Source: Streptomyces sp. SM11 (GTDB lineage: Bacteria; Actinomycetota; Actinomycetes; Streptomycetales; Streptomycetaceae). Taken from it: DNA of 64,000 bases. The translations under genes were made by a program, and so were the position numbers. Under the pieces are notes generated by a model that saw only the letters and a program-made list of their open reading frames with translations, made no database searches and was not told where the DNA came from. The stretch is taken from positions 32,545 to 96,544 of the forward strand of contig NZ_NEUE01000277.1 in the NCBI RefSeq assembly GCF_002910905.1, written 5' to 3'. Of this stretch, positions 1-8,389 are shown piece by piece (the first letter of the stretch is position 1; every line of letters begins with the position of its first letter).

Positions 1-2
1 AG

Positions 3-800
3 ACCCGGATGATGGCCGAGCACTGGCGCGAGGGCCTCTCCGGCTCGAAGGCCGTGATCATCGCCAACGCCGACGACCCGCTGGTCGTCTGGGCGGCCTC
101 CTCCTCGGCCAATGTGGTGTGGGTGGCGGCCGGTCAGGCGTGGAAGGACGACGCCTGGTCCTGCCCGTCCTGCGGCGGTGTGATGCAGCGTCCGGGCGAC
201 GACTGGTTCTGCGGGCAGTGCGGCTTCCGCCGCCCCGCCCCGAGCTGGGCGCTCAACGGCGACTACGTCCTGGACCCGCACGGTTCGGCCTGGCCCATCC
301 ACCTCCAGCTGCCGGGCCGCGCGAACAAGGCGAACGCCACCAGCTCCGCTGCCGTCGCCGCCGTCTTCGGCGTGCCGCCGCAGGTCGCGCTGGAGCGGAT
401 GTACCAGGTGCAGGCGGTGGCCGGACGCTACGACGTCGTCACCTTCCAGAACCGTGAGCTGCGCCTGCTGCTGGCGAAGAACCCGGCCGGCTGGCTGGAG
501 ACGTTCTCGCTGATCGACCCGCCGCCGACGCCGGTGATCCTCTCGGTGAACGCCCGCGGCGCGGACGGCACGGACACCTCCTGGCTGTGGGACGTGGACT
601 ACACCCAGCTGGCGGGCCACCCGATCTTCGTGCTCGGCGACCGGAAGCTGGACCTCGCGGTCCGCCTCGAAGTGGCCGGTCTCGAATTCCGGGTCTGCGA
701 GACGCTCGACGAGGCCGTGCAGTACGCCCCGCCCGGCCGCATCGAGGTCATCGCCAACTACACCGCCTTCCAGGATCTGCGCCGTCGTGTCGGCAACTGA
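3..800 (+). CDS. murT: MurT, lipid II isoglutaminyl synthase subunit (5' end outside window)
   Basis: C-terminal part of a Mur-ligase-like protein; the reading frame is open at the left edge. In the family, MurT works with GatD in the cytoplasm to convert D-Glu of lipid II to D-isoGln using glutamine-derived ammonia. Visible here are the tail of the Mur ligase central domain (NADDPLVVW), a four-cysteine zinc ribbon (CPSCGG then CGQCGF, about 20 residues apart) that is typical of MurT, and a C-terminal DUF1727-type region ending near 800. gatD follows 34 bases downstream, which supports the assignment. The missing N-terminus would hold the ATP site, so its integrity cannot be judged. Confidence 0.92.
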   Translation, partial: TRMMAEHWREGLSGSKAVIIANADDPLVVWAASSSANVVWVAAGQAWKDDAWSCPSCGGVMQRPGDDWFCGQCGFRRPAPSWALNGDYVLDPHGSAWPIHLQLPGRANKANATSSAAVAAVFGVPPQVALERMYQVQAVAGRYDVVTFQNRELRLLLAKNPAGWLETFSLIDPPPTPVILSVNARGADGTDTSWLWDVDYTQLAGHPIFVLGDRKLDLAVRLEVAGLEFRVCETLDEAVQYAPPGRIEVIANYTAFQDLRRRVGN

Positions 801-834
801 CCCCGCCCCCGGCCACCTCCGGAGAGGACGAAGC

Positions 835-1563
835 ATGAGCAACAACGGTCTGCGTCTGGTCTGGGTCTACCCCGACCTGCTCAGCACCTACGGCGACCAG
901 GGCAATGCCCTGGTCGTGGAGCGGCGGGCCCGGCAGCGCGGTCTGGACGTGCAGCGCGTCGACGTGCGCAGCGACCAGCCGGTGCCGACGTCCGGCGACA
1001 TCTATCTGATCGGCGGCGGTGAGGACCGGCCGCAGCGCCTGGCGGCCGAGCGGCTGCGTCGCGACGGCGGGCTGAGCCGGGCCGCGTCCAACGGCGCGAT
1101 CATCTTCTCGGTCTGCGCGGGCTACCAGATCCTCGGGCACGAGTTCGTCAACGACCTCGGCGAGCGCGAGGGCGGTCTCGGTCTGCTCGACGTGGTCTCC
1201 ACCCGGGGCGAGGGTGCGCGGTGCGTCGGTGACGTACTGGGGGACATCGACCCGCAGCTCGCGCTGCCGCAACTGACCGGGTTCGAGAACCACCAGGGCG
1301 TCACCCATCTCGGCCCGACGGCACGGCCGTTCGCGCGGGTGCAGTTCGGCCGGGGCAACGGCACCGGGGACGGCACGGAGGGCGCGTACAACGACACGGT
1401 CTTCGGGACGTACATGCACGGTCCGGTGCTGGCCCGCAATCCGCAGATCGCCGACCTGCTGCTCAAGCTGGCCCTCGACGTGAACGCGCTGCCGCCGACC
1501 GACGACCGCTGGTACGACGCGCTGCGTTCCGAGCGGATCGCCTCGGCGACACAGCCCGCCTGA
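835..1563 (+). CDS. gatD: GatD, glutamine amidotransferase of lipid II amidation
   Basis: 242-residue class I glutamine amidotransferase (CobB/CobQ-like). It supplies ammonia to MurT for amidation of peptidoglycan stem peptides. The nucleophile is Cys94 in SVCAGYQ, and a conserved His lies in TYMHGPV near residue 189. The ATG at 835 was chosen over an upstream in-frame start because a GGAGAGGA ribosome binding site precedes it and the protein then begins with the family's usual NGLRLVWVYPDLLSTYGD start. It follows murT closely and is probably co-transcribed with it. About 175 bases with imperfect TTCCGCTCGC repeats separate it from pfkA. Confidence 0.93.
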   Translation: MSNNGLRLVWVYPDLLSTYGDQGNALVVERRARQRGLDVQRVDVRSDQPVPTSGDIYLIGGGEDRPQRLAAERLRRDGGLSRAASNGAIIFSVCAGYQILGHEFVNDLGEREGGLGLLDVVSTRGEGARCVGDVLGDIDPQLALPQLTGFENHQGVTHLGPTARPFARVQFGRGNGTGDGTEGAYNDTVFGTYMHGPVLARNPQIADLLLKLALDVNALPPTDDRWYDALRSERIASATQPA

Positions 1564-1737
1564 GGCACTTTCCGCTCGCTTGAGCAGTGTCCGCCTGAGC
1601 CGTTTTCCGCTCGCCTGAGCGGAGTCCAGCAGGCGGACGGCCGGTTCGGTCCCGCCACCCTGCGCCGGTAGGGTGGCGGGGATCCAACCGGACGACGTGG
1701 TCCGGTCGTCGACCCACGTTGCAAAGGTTCCCGGGCC

Positions 1738-2763
1738 ATGCGCATTGGCGTACTCACCTCCGGCGGCGACTGCCCCGGCCTCAACGCCGTCATCCGTTCC
1801 ATCGTGCACCGCGCGGTGGTGGACCACGGCGACGAGGTCATCGGCTTCCACGACGGCTGGAAGGGCCTGCTGGAGTGCGACTACCGCAAGCTCGACCTTG
1901 ACGCGGTGGGCGGCATCCTGGCCCGCGGCGGCACGATCCTCGGTTCCTCCCGCGTCCAGCCCGCGCATCTGCGCGACGGTGTGGAGCGCGCCCGCGGCCA
2001 TGTCGCGGACCTCGGCCTCGACGCCATCATCCCGATCGGCGGCGAGGGCACCCTCAAGGCCGCGAACCTCCTGTCCGAGGCCGGTCTCCCGATCGTCGGC
2101 GTTCCCAAGACCATCGACAACGACATCGCCTCCACCGACGTCACCTTCGGCTTCGACACCGCCGTCGGCGTCGCCACCGAGGCGCTGGACCGGCTGAAGA
2201 CGACCGCCGAATCGCACCAGCGGGTGCTGATCGTCGAGGTCATGGGCCGGCACACCGGCTGGATCGCCCTGCACTCCGGCATGGCCGCCGGCGCCCACGC
2301 CATCGTGGTGCCCGAGCGCCCCTTCGACATCGACGAGCTGACCGAGCTGGTCGGCAAGCGTTTCTCGGCCGGCAAGAAGTTCGCCATCGTGGTGGTCGCC
2401 GAGGGCGCCAAGCCGCGTGAGGGCTCCATGCAGTTCGAGCAGGGCGTCAAGGACATCTACGGCCACGAGCGGTTCGCCGGGGTGGCCACACAGCTCTCCG
2501 GGGAGCTGGAGCAGCGGCTCGGCAAGGAGGCCCGCCCGGTCATCCTCGGCCACGTCCAGCGCGGCGGCACCCCGACCGCGTACGACCGGGTCCTGGCGAC
2601 CCGGTTCGGCTGGCACGCGGTGGAGGCGGCGCACCGGAGCGAGTTCGGGATGCTGACCGCGCTGCGCGGCACCGACATCGTGATGGTCCCGCTGGGGAAA
2701 GCGGTCGAGACGCTGAAGACGGTCCCGGCCGAGCGGTACGCCGAAGCGGAGTGCGTGCTCTAG
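1738..2763 (+). CDS. pfkA: 6-phosphofructokinase
   Basis: 341 residues, full length for a bacterial phosphofructokinase; phosphorylates fructose 6-phosphate in glycolysis. The N-terminal GVLTSGGDCPGLNAVIR loop, the GGEGTL motif (Gly104), and PKTIDND with Lys124 and catalytic Asp127 are visible, as is MGRHTGWIA for substrate binding. By known family rules Gly104 predicts ATP rather than pyrophosphate as donor, although Lys124 is shared with the PPi enzymes (mixed-substrate clade III). A TAGGGT hexamer at 1669-1674 could be the -10 box, giving a leader of about 60 bases. A very strong hairpin terminator follows at 2789-2828. Confidence 0.95.
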   Translation: MRIGVLTSGGDCPGLNAVIRSIVHRAVVDHGDEVIGFHDGWKGLLECDYRKLDLDAVGGILARGGTILGSSRVQPAHLRDGVERARGHVADLGLDAIIPIGGEGTLKAANLLSEAGLPIVGVPKTIDNDIASTDVTFGFDTAVGVATEALDRLKTTAESHQRVLIVEVMGRHTGWIALHSGMAAGAHAIVVPERPFDIDELTELVGKRFSAGKKFAIVVVAEGAKPREGSMQFEQGVKDIYGHERFAGVATQLSGELEQRLGKEARPVILGHVQRGGTPTAYDRVLATRFGWHAVEAAHRSEFGMLTALRGTDIVMVPLGKAVETLKTVPAERYAEAECVL

Positions 2764-2788
2764 AACACCTCGTCAGGACACGTCGTCC

Positions 2789-2828
2789 AGAACTGCCCCC
2801 GGCCGCGACCGCGGCCGGGGGCAGTTCT
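2789..2828. terminator. strong hairpin terminator after pfkA
   Basis: Perfect 18-base inverted repeat: arm AGAACTGCCCCCGGCCGC, loop GACC, then its exact complement. It starts 26 bases after the pfkA stop. There is no T-run, which is usual for terminators in this GC range. Confidence 0.85.
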
Positions 2829-2885
2829 ACGCTGTACCGGACAACCGGCACGAAACGGGGACGTGTCCCCATCGGGAGTGAACAG

Positions 2886-3836
2886 ATGGATCACAGCGGG
2901 CACGGCATGAACATGGATCTGCCGCCGTTCACGCTGGAGCGGGGGCTGGAGCTCTCCGTCGACCCGTTCTTCCTGACCGGCTGCGTCCTGGCGCTCGCCC
3001 TGTACGGGTACGGCGTGGTGCGGCTGCGTCGGCGCGGGGACGGCTGGCCGGTGAACCGGATCGTGTTCTTCACCATGGGCGTGCTGAGCATCGCCCTGGT
3101 GATGTGCACCAAGCTCAACGACTACGGCATGGTCATGTTCAGCGTGCACATGGTGCAGCACATGGTGATCAGCATGCTGTCGCCGATCCTGCTGCTGCTG
3201 GGCGCCCCGGTGACGCTGGCGCTGCGCGCGCTGCCGCCAGCCGGCCGGGGGCGGACCGGGCCGCGCGAACTGCTGCTGAAGCTGCTGCACAGCCGGTACA
3301 TGAAGATCATCACGCATCCGGTGTTCACGATCCCGCTGTTCATCGCGAGCCTGTACGCGCTGTACTTCACGCCGATCTTCGACTTCCTGATGGGCTCCAA
3401 GCCGGGTCACATCGGGATGATGGTGCACTTCCTCGCGGTCGGCCTGGTCTTCTTCTGGCCGATCATGGGCGTGGACCCGGGTCCGCACCGGCCCGGCTAT
3501 CTGATGCGGATGCTGGAGCTGTTCGCCGGGATGCCGTTCCACGCGTTCTTCGGGATCGCGCTGATGATGGCGTCGACGCCGATGGTGGAGACGTACCGGA
3601 ACCCGCCCGCCTCGCTGGGTATCGATGCCCTGAGCGACCAGAACTGGGCGGGCGGCATCGCGTGGGCGTTCAGCGAGATCCCCTCCGTGCTGGTGTTGAT
3701 CGCGCTGGTCTTCCAGTGGTACCGCTCCGAGCAGCGCACCGCCCGGCGATCGGACCGGGCGGCGGACCGCGACGGTGACAAGGAGCTGGCGGCGTACAAC
3801 GCCTATCTCGCGTCTTTGCAGGCGCGCGGGCAGTAG
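2886..3836 (+). CDS. CtaG-like cytochrome c oxidase assembly membrane protein
   Basis: 316-residue polytopic membrane protein of the caa3-type CtaG/DUF1404 family. It shows several hydrophobic segments, for example around FFLTGCVLALALYGYG, HMVISMLSPILLLLGAP and IAWAFSEIPSVLVLIALVF, and conserved His residues in HMVQHM and MVHFLAVG. Family members help mature the CuB site of cytochrome oxidase and are often copper-linked; the N-terminal MDHSGHGMNMDLP is His/Met rich, which fits a metal role (inference). The ATG at 2886 follows GGGAGTG. A TACGCT hexamer just after the pfkA terminator may be its promoter. A 52-residue membrane protein follows. Confidence 0.85.
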   Translation: MDHSGHGMNMDLPPFTLERGLELSVDPFFLTGCVLALALYGYGVVRLRRRGDGWPVNRIVFFTMGVLSIALVMCTKLNDYGMVMFSVHMVQHMVISMLSPILLLLGAPVTLALRALPPAGRGRTGPRELLLKLLHSRYMKIITHPVFTIPLFIASLYALYFTPIFDFLMGSKPGHIGMMVHFLAVGLVFFWPIMGVDPGPHRPGYLMRMLELFAGMPFHAFFGIALMMASTPMVETYRNPPASLGIDALSDQNWAGGIAWAFSEIPSVLVLIALVFQWYRSEQRTARRSDRAADRDGDKELAAYNAYLASLQARGQ

Positions 3837-3902
3837 CGCGGAGGGCGCGTCCGGGGTGACCATGGGGACAACGGCCGCGCGGCCGACGAGGAGCGTGCGC
3901 GC

Positions 3903-4061
3903 ATGTCCGGATCGACGAAGACCATGGGATACATGACCGTCGGGGCGCTGGTCACGGTGACCGCGTACACAGTGGCGCTGGGAAGCAGCGGCTGGCTCTG
4001 GTTCGGCTGGGTGGTGCTGGGTCTCTGCACCCTCGGCATGCTGGCCACGCAGGACACCTGA
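3903..4061 (+). CDS. small membrane protein, 52 residues
   Basis: Short ORF starting MSGSTKTMGYMTVGALVTV and ending LATQDT. It holds two hydrophobic stretches (about residues 11-27 and 31-48) separated by a GSSG turn, so it is probably a two-helix membrane hairpin. GAGGAGCGTGCGC lies just before the ATG, giving a convincing ribosome binding site. It sits 66 bases after the CtaG-like gene and may share its transcript. Function unknown; no catalytic motif is visible. Confidence 0.7.
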   Translation: MSGSTKTMGYMTVGALVTVTAYTVALGSSGWLWFGWVVLGLCTLGMLATQDT

Positions 4062-4173
4062 CCGTCGCGGCGGGTGAACACGAGGACACCTGACCGTCGT
4101 GGGGCGGGTGTGACCACGCCTGACGGGCCCGGAGACGGGTACGAGCCGGGAGACCGGTTCGCTACGGTCGCAT

Positions 4174-4215
4174 GGTGGTGCCGGGGCCCCACGTGTGCGG
4201 GGCCCCGACACCACC
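4174..4215. terminator. hairpin between small membrane gene and acyltransferase gene
   Basis: Seventeen-base arms with one G-U-compatible mismatch (GGTGGTGCCGGGGCCCC and its partner) around loop ACGTGTGC. Position and stability suit a terminator of the ctaG unit; a leader hairpin of the next gene is also possible. Confidence 0.6.
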
Positions 4216-4272
4216 GTGACCTGGTAGTACGCAGTCCTGAGTCGGTCCGGCAGAGCGAGGTGCGCCCGCAAG

Positions 4273-4989
4273 GTGTTCTATTACGTCCTGAAGTATGTCG
4301 TGCTGGGGCCTGTGCTGCGGCTGCTGTTCCGGCCCCGTATCGAAGGCCTGGAGAACATTCCGGAGAACGGCGCGGCGATCGTCGCGGGCAATCACCTCTC
4401 CTTCTCCGACCACTTCCTGATGCCGGCCATCATCAAGCGCCGGATCACCTTCCTGGCGAAAGCCGAGTACTTCACGGGCCCGGGGCTCAAGGGCCGGCTC
4501 ACGGCGGCCTTCTTCCGCAGCGCCGGCCAGATCCCGGTGGACCGGTCCGGCAAGGACGCCGGGCAGGCGGCCATCTGCGAGGGGCTCGGGGTGCTGAGCA
4601 AGGGCGAACTGCTGGGGATCTACCCGGAGGGCACCCGCTCGCACGACGGCAGGCTCTACAAAGGGAAGGTCGGGGTCGCGGTGATGGCGATCACCGCACA
4701 GGTGCCGGTGATCCCCTGTGCCATGGTCGGCACCTTCGAGATCCAGCCGCCCGGCCAGGTCGTGCCGAAGATCAAGCGGGTCGCGATCCGCTTCGGTGAA
4801 CCGCTGGACTTCTCCCGCTACGCGGGCATGGAGAACCAGAAGGCCGCGATCCGGGCCGTGACGGACGAGATCATGTACGCGATCCTCGGACTCTCCGGCC
4901 AGGAGTACGTCGACGAGTACGCGGCCAAGGTGAAGGCGGCCGAGCAGGAGGCCACGCCACCGAGGAAGTTCCCGAAGCTGCGACGCTGA
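4273..4989 (+). CDS. 1-acyl-sn-glycerol-3-phosphate acyltransferase (PlsC family)
   Basis: 238 residues with a GTG start. The acyltransferase motif I NHLSFSD (HX4D), motif III EGTRS in YPEGTRSHDG, and the VPVIP motif near residue 150 are all present, so the enzyme should be active. Family members transfer an acyl chain to lysophosphatidic acid at the inner membrane; the hydrophobic N-terminus (VLKYVVLGPVLRLLF) fits membrane association. The C-terminal 30 residues are charged. The start codon has only a weak GAG-type site (GAGGTGCGCCCGCAAG). It stands alone between a hairpin and an epimerase gene. Confidence 0.9.
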   Translation: MFYYVLKYVVLGPVLRLLFRPRIEGLENIPENGAAIVAGNHLSFSDHFLMPAIIKRRITFLAKAEYFTGPGLKGRLTAAFFRSAGQIPVDRSGKDAGQAAICEGLGVLSKGELLGIYPEGTRSHDGRLYKGKVGVAVMAITAQVPVIPCAMVGTFEIQPPGQVVPKIKRVAIRFGEPLDFSRYAGMENQKAAIRAVTDEIMYAILGLSGQEYVDEYAAKVKAAEQEATPPRKFPKLRR

Positions 4990-5053
4990 CGGCGAATACG
5001 CCACCGGCAGAGCGGCCCCGTCCGGGCGGGCCCGCTCCCCTAGCGTCGGCCCC

Positions 5054-6106
5054 ATGAGCAAGGGACACGCATGGGTGCTGGGAGCGACGGGCCAGATCGG
5101 GCGGGCCGCGGTGCGGGCGCTGGCCGCGGACGACTGGGAGGTCACCGCGGCCTCGCGCGGCGGCTGCCGGGACGAGGGCTGGGATGCCGGAGTCCGGGCG
5201 GTGGCGCTCGACCGGGACGAGGAGGGGGCGCTCGGCAGGGCGCTGGGCGACGGCTGTGACGTACTGGTCGACGTGGTGGCGTTCGGCGGCGCGCACGCCC
5301 GGCAGCTGACGGGACTGGCCGGCCGGATCGGCTCGGCCGTCGTGATCTCCAGCGGGGCGGTGTACGAGGACGACCGGGGCCACAGCTTCGACACCCAGGC
5401 GGCGCCCGACGGCTTCCCCCGCTACCCGGTGCCACTGCCGGAGACCCAGCGCACGGTGGCGCCGGGGGACGCCACGTACGGGACGCGGAAGGTCCTGCTG
5501 GAGCGGGAGCTGCTGGCGGCGGGCGAGGCGCTGCCGGTGACGCTGCTGCGCGCGGGCGCGGTCCACGGCCCGTACTGCCGGACACCGCGCGAGCTGTACG
5601 TGGTGAAGCGGCTGCTCGACGGGCGCTGGCGCAGGGTCCTCGCGTACGGCGGGAAGAGCCGCTTCCACCCGGTGCATGTGGCCAACGCGGCGGAGCTGAT
5701 CCGGCTGGCCGCCCTGAAGCCGGGATCGCGTGTGCTGAACGCGGCCGATCCCGAGGCTCCTCAGGTCGCGGAGATCGCGTCGGCGATCGACGCGGTGCTC
5801 GGGCGGGAGACGGAGACGGTGCTGGTCGACGGCGCTTCCCCGGAGGGGCAGGTCGGGGTGACCCCGTGGAGCGGCGCCCACCCCGTGGTCTACGACATGA
5901 CGGCCGCCGAGGAGCAGCTCGGGTACCGCCCGGTGACCGGATACGTCGAGTCGCTGCCGGAAACGGTCGCGTGGCTCGCCGGGGAGCTGGCGGCGCGCGA
6001 CTGGCGGGAGGCGTTCCCGAAGATGCTGGCCAACTACGGCGAGTGGCTCTTCGACTATGCGGCGGAGGACGCCTGGCTGGAGGCGTACGACCGGGGCCGC
6101 CGTTGA
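5054..6106 (+). CDS. NAD-dependent epimerase/dehydratase family protein
   Basis: 350-residue extended short-chain dehydrogenase. The Rossmann signature GATGQIG lies at residues 10-16 and the C-terminal half carries the substrate domain (FHPVHVANAAELIRLAA). The region after VISSGAVYEDD contains a TYGTRKVLLE stretch where the YxxxK pair would be (Tyr in TYGTRK). Substrate unknown; sugar nucleotide or isoflavone-reductase-like compounds are possible. A TAGCGT hexamer at 5041-5046, only 7 bases before the ATG, suggests a leaderless transcript. Its 3' end overlaps the convergent ureD by 52 bases. Confidence 0.82.
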   Translation: MSKGHAWVLGATGQIGRAAVRALAADDWEVTAASRGGCRDEGWDAGVRAVALDRDEEGALGRALGDGCDVLVDVVAFGGAHARQLTGLAGRIGSAVVISSGAVYEDDRGHSFDTQAAPDGFPRYPVPLPETQRTVAPGDATYGTRKVLLERELLAAGEALPVTLLRAGAVHGPYCRTPRELYVVKRLLDGRWRRVLAYGGKSRFHPVHVANAAELIRLAALKPGSRVLNAADPEAPQVAEIASAIDAVLGRETETVLVDGASPEGQVGVTPWSGAHPVVYDMTAAEEQLGYRPVTGYVESLPETVAWLAGELAARDWREAFPKMLANYGEWLFDYAAEDAWLEAYDRGRR

Positions 6107-6915
6107 GCGACGACGGGCCGGCCCGCGTCGTGGTCCTCCTTGAGCCCGTCCAGCAGCTCATGCATCGCGTCGTCCAGGATTCCGCGCAACAGGCGGGCGT
6201 CGGCGGCCACGGCGGTCACCAGGACGGCCGGGCCGGCCAACGGGCTGAGTGCGGCGGTGGGTCCGAGGAGGCGCGCGGGGAGCGGGGCGTCCCCGAGGGC
6301 CGGGTCGGCGAGGAGCAGTTGGCCGACGGCCCGGTGGCCGCCGAGGACGGCGGGGCCGTCCCAGCCGCCGGGCGCGCCGGGCGCGCCGGGTCCGTAGGCC
6401 AGTTGCTGGTCCAGAAGGGGGCGGCCCGCGCGGTGGACGGTGAGCCGGGTGGTGAGCGCGCCGGTGGGCTCTCCGTGCCGGCCGAGGATCTGCTCCTCGC
6501 GCAGCAGCAGCCGCCCGGTGGCGGCGAGTCGGACCCGGGTGGTCAGGCGCAGGTCGCTGCCGTGGGCGGAGACGTGCTGTTCGGGAAGCCAGTGCAGTAC
6601 GGCCCCCTCCCCCACGCTCAGGTCAACGGTGTACGTGGACGGCCCGCCGTCCGCCCGTGCTGCGGGCAGGGCTACGGTGGCCGCCGCCGAGTCCACGGTG
6701 AGGCACGCCCTGTCCACGATGTCGGCCTCGATCGCCAGCCGGTCGCCGTTCAGCGGGGCGCTCATCGCGCCGACGACGGTGACCTGGGCGTGCGTGGCCA
6801 GCGGGGAGCGGGTGCGGCGCAGGGCGAGCGGCCCGTCGCTCTCCAGGACGGGCAGGGCCGTCCCGCCCCGCCCGTCGGGCTCGGCGCGGAGCCGGGCCGC
6901 CGCTCGGACGTTCAT
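6055..6915 (-). CDS. ureD: urease accessory protein UreD
   Basis: 286 residues, last gene of the urease operon. UreD (UreH) forms the UreD-UreF-UreG complex that delivers nickel and CO2 to the urease apoenzyme. Recognisable parts are the N-terminal basic/Gly-rich segment (RAEPDGRGGTALPVL), the family pattern around LHWLPEQHVSAHGSDLR and REEQILGRHGE, and its position. The start overlaps the ureG stop by 4 bases, showing translational coupling. The 3' end runs 52 bases into the epimerase gene on the other strand. Confidence 0.9.
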   Translation of the reverse strand: MNVRAAARLRAEPDGRGGTALPVLESDGPLALRRTRSPLATHAQVTVVGAMSAPLNGDRLAIEADIVDRACLTVDSAAATVALPAARADGGPSTYTVDLSVGEGAVLHWLPEQHVSAHGSDLRLTTRVRLAATGRLLLREEQILGRHGEPTGALTTRLTVHRAGRPLLDQQLAYGPGAPGAPGGWDGPAVLGGHRAVGQLLLADPALGDAPLPARLLGPTAALSPLAGPAVLVTAVAADARLLRGILDDAMHELLDGLKEDHDAGRPVVAQRRPRSYASSQASSAA

Positions 6916-7589
6916 GCTGTCCAGGCGGCGAGCCGCACCCGCACCCAGTCGGCGACCGGGCCGACGCCCTCGGCGGAGGTCAAGGAGGTGAAGGCGACGG
7001 GGAGTTCGCCGCGCTGCTTCTTGGCGTCCAGGGCCATCCGCTCCAGGTCGGAGCCGACGTAGGAGGCGAGGTCGGTCTTGTTGACGACGAGGAGGTCGGC
7101 GGTGGTGACGCCGGGGCCGCCCTTGCGGGGGATGTCGTCGCCGCCGGCCACGTCGATGATGAAGATCTGGGCGTCGACCAGTCCCTTGGAGAAGGTGGCG
7201 GTGAGGTTGTCGCCGCCGGACTCCACGAGGATCAGGTCGAGCGGGCCGGTCGTCTCCTCCAGCTCCTCGACGGCTTCGAGGTTGGCGGAGATGTCGTCGC
7301 GGATCGCGGTGTGCGGGCAGGCGCCGGTCTCGACGGCCTGGATCCGTTCGGGCGGCAGGACCGCCTGCCGGAGCAGGAAGTCGGCGTCCTCCTGGGTGTA
7401 GATGTCGTTGGTGACAACGGCGATGGAGAGCCGGTCGCGCAGTTCGCGGCAGAGGGCGGCGACGGTGGCCGTCTTGCCGGAGCCGACGGGGCCGCCGAGG
7501 CCGATGCGCAAGGCGCGCCGGGTGCCGTCGGGGCGGGTGGCGTCGGCGCTGACGGCGGCGGGGCCGTCGTGGGAGTGGCCGAGGTGCAT
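6912..7589 (-). CDS. ureG: urease accessory GTPase UreG
   Basis: 225-residue SIMIBI GTPase that drives nickel insertion. The P-loop GPVGSGKT (about residues 33-40), ETGACPHTAIRDD, the ESGGDNL motif and the NKTDLA guanine-specificity motif are all visible. The short N-terminal His stretch MHLGHSHDG resembles, in reduced form, the nickel-binding His-rich tails of other UreG proteins. It follows ureF after 120 bases that contain near-duplicate GTGCGGGGCGGAAGGCTG units, the loosest spacing in the operon. Confidence 0.96.
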   Translation of the reverse strand: MHLGHSHDGPAAVSADATRPDGTRRALRIGLGGPVGSGKTATVAALCRELRDRLSIAVVTNDIYTQEDADFLLRQAVLPPERIQAVETGACPHTAIRDDISANLEAVEELEETTGPLDLILVESGGDNLTATFSKGLVDAQIFIIDVAGGDDIPRKGGPGVTTADLLVVNKTDLASYVGSDLERMALDAKKQRGELPVAFTSLTSAEGVGPVADWVRVRLAAWTA

Positions 7590-7709
7590 GGGGGCTCCTG
7601 TCGGAAGCGTGCGGGCCGGAAGGTGGGGTCCGGGGCCGCGAGCGTGGGTGCGGGGCGGGAGGCTGGGTGCGGGGCGGAAGGCTGAGTGCGGCCGACAGGC
7701 GGGCGCGGG

Positions 7710-8372
7710 TTACGAGGCGAAGAGGCGGACCGGCCAGGCGGCGTGTGCCTCGGCGGTGATGTCGAGGAGCGGGGCCGAGGATGCGGGCAGGGCGTCGATG
7801 CCCTGCCGGGCGGCCTCGGCGGCCTGTTCGGCGACCCGGTCCAGCTCGGGGGCGAGCCGGGCGAGTACGGCGGTGGCGTGGAAGGGGTCGAGGGAGAGGA
7901 GGCGGACGACGGCGGTGGCGGGGCCGCTGACGGTCTCGTACGCGACACAGTGCGCGGCGTCCACGGGGTCCAGGCCCGCCGCCCGTGCGGTGAGCCCGAG
8001 GACGACGGGCTGGTGGGCGCCGCGCGGCCGGGCCAGGGCGAGCGCGTCCAGTTCGGGGCTCGGCCAGGTGGCGCGGGCGGCCCGCATCATCTGCCGGCCC
8101 AGCTTGCGCGCGGTGGTCCGCAGGGCGGGCGAGGGTGTGCGGGCGTCGGCTGCCTCGTCGAGGGCGAGTGGGTCGAGGCTGTGGGCGGCCGCCGCGGCGA
8201 GGGCGGCTGCGGTGAGGCCCGCGGTGTGCAGACGGCCCCGGCAGAAGTCGGCGAGGGAGGCGGCGTCGCGGATCCGGCCCTCGGCGACGGCCGGTTCGGC
8301 GCCACCGGAGTGGGCGTGCCCCCCGGCGGGGAACCGGCCGTCGGCGAGGACCAGGAGTGCAGCGCGTGACAT
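7710..8372 (-). CDS. ureF: urease accessory protein UreF
   Basis: 220 residues. UreF bridges UreD and UreG in the nickel-loading complex. The N-terminal LLVLADGRFPAGGHAHSGG is the UreF signature, and the mostly helical body with AHCVAYETVSGPATAVVRLL near residue 160 fits the family. Length is normal. The ATG lies 17 bases after the ureC stop, so it is within the operon. Confidence 0.94.
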   Translation of the reverse strand: MSRAALLVLADGRFPAGGHAHSGGAEPAVAEGRIRDAASLADFCRGRLHTAGLTAAALAAAAAHSLDPLALDEAADARTPSPALRTTARKLGRQMMRAARATWPSPELDALALARPRGAHQPVVLGLTARAAGLDPVDAAHCVAYETVSGPATAVVRLLSLDPFHATAVLARLAPELDRVAEQAAEAARQGIDALPASSAPLLDITAEAHAAWPVRLFAS

Positions 8373-8389
8373 GGGTTCGGTCCGCCGGA

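Noticed and set aside
1564..1640. TTCCGCTCGC...TGAGC repeats after gatD as a regulatory element or CRISPR-like array
   Set aside because: Only two imperfect copies without regular spacing; best seen as simple duplication.
748..2634. 628-codon open frame on the minus strand over gatD and pfkA
   Set aside because: It is a shadow of strongly conserved plus-strand genes; high-GC codon bias keeps the opposite frame open. Its sequence resembles no family.
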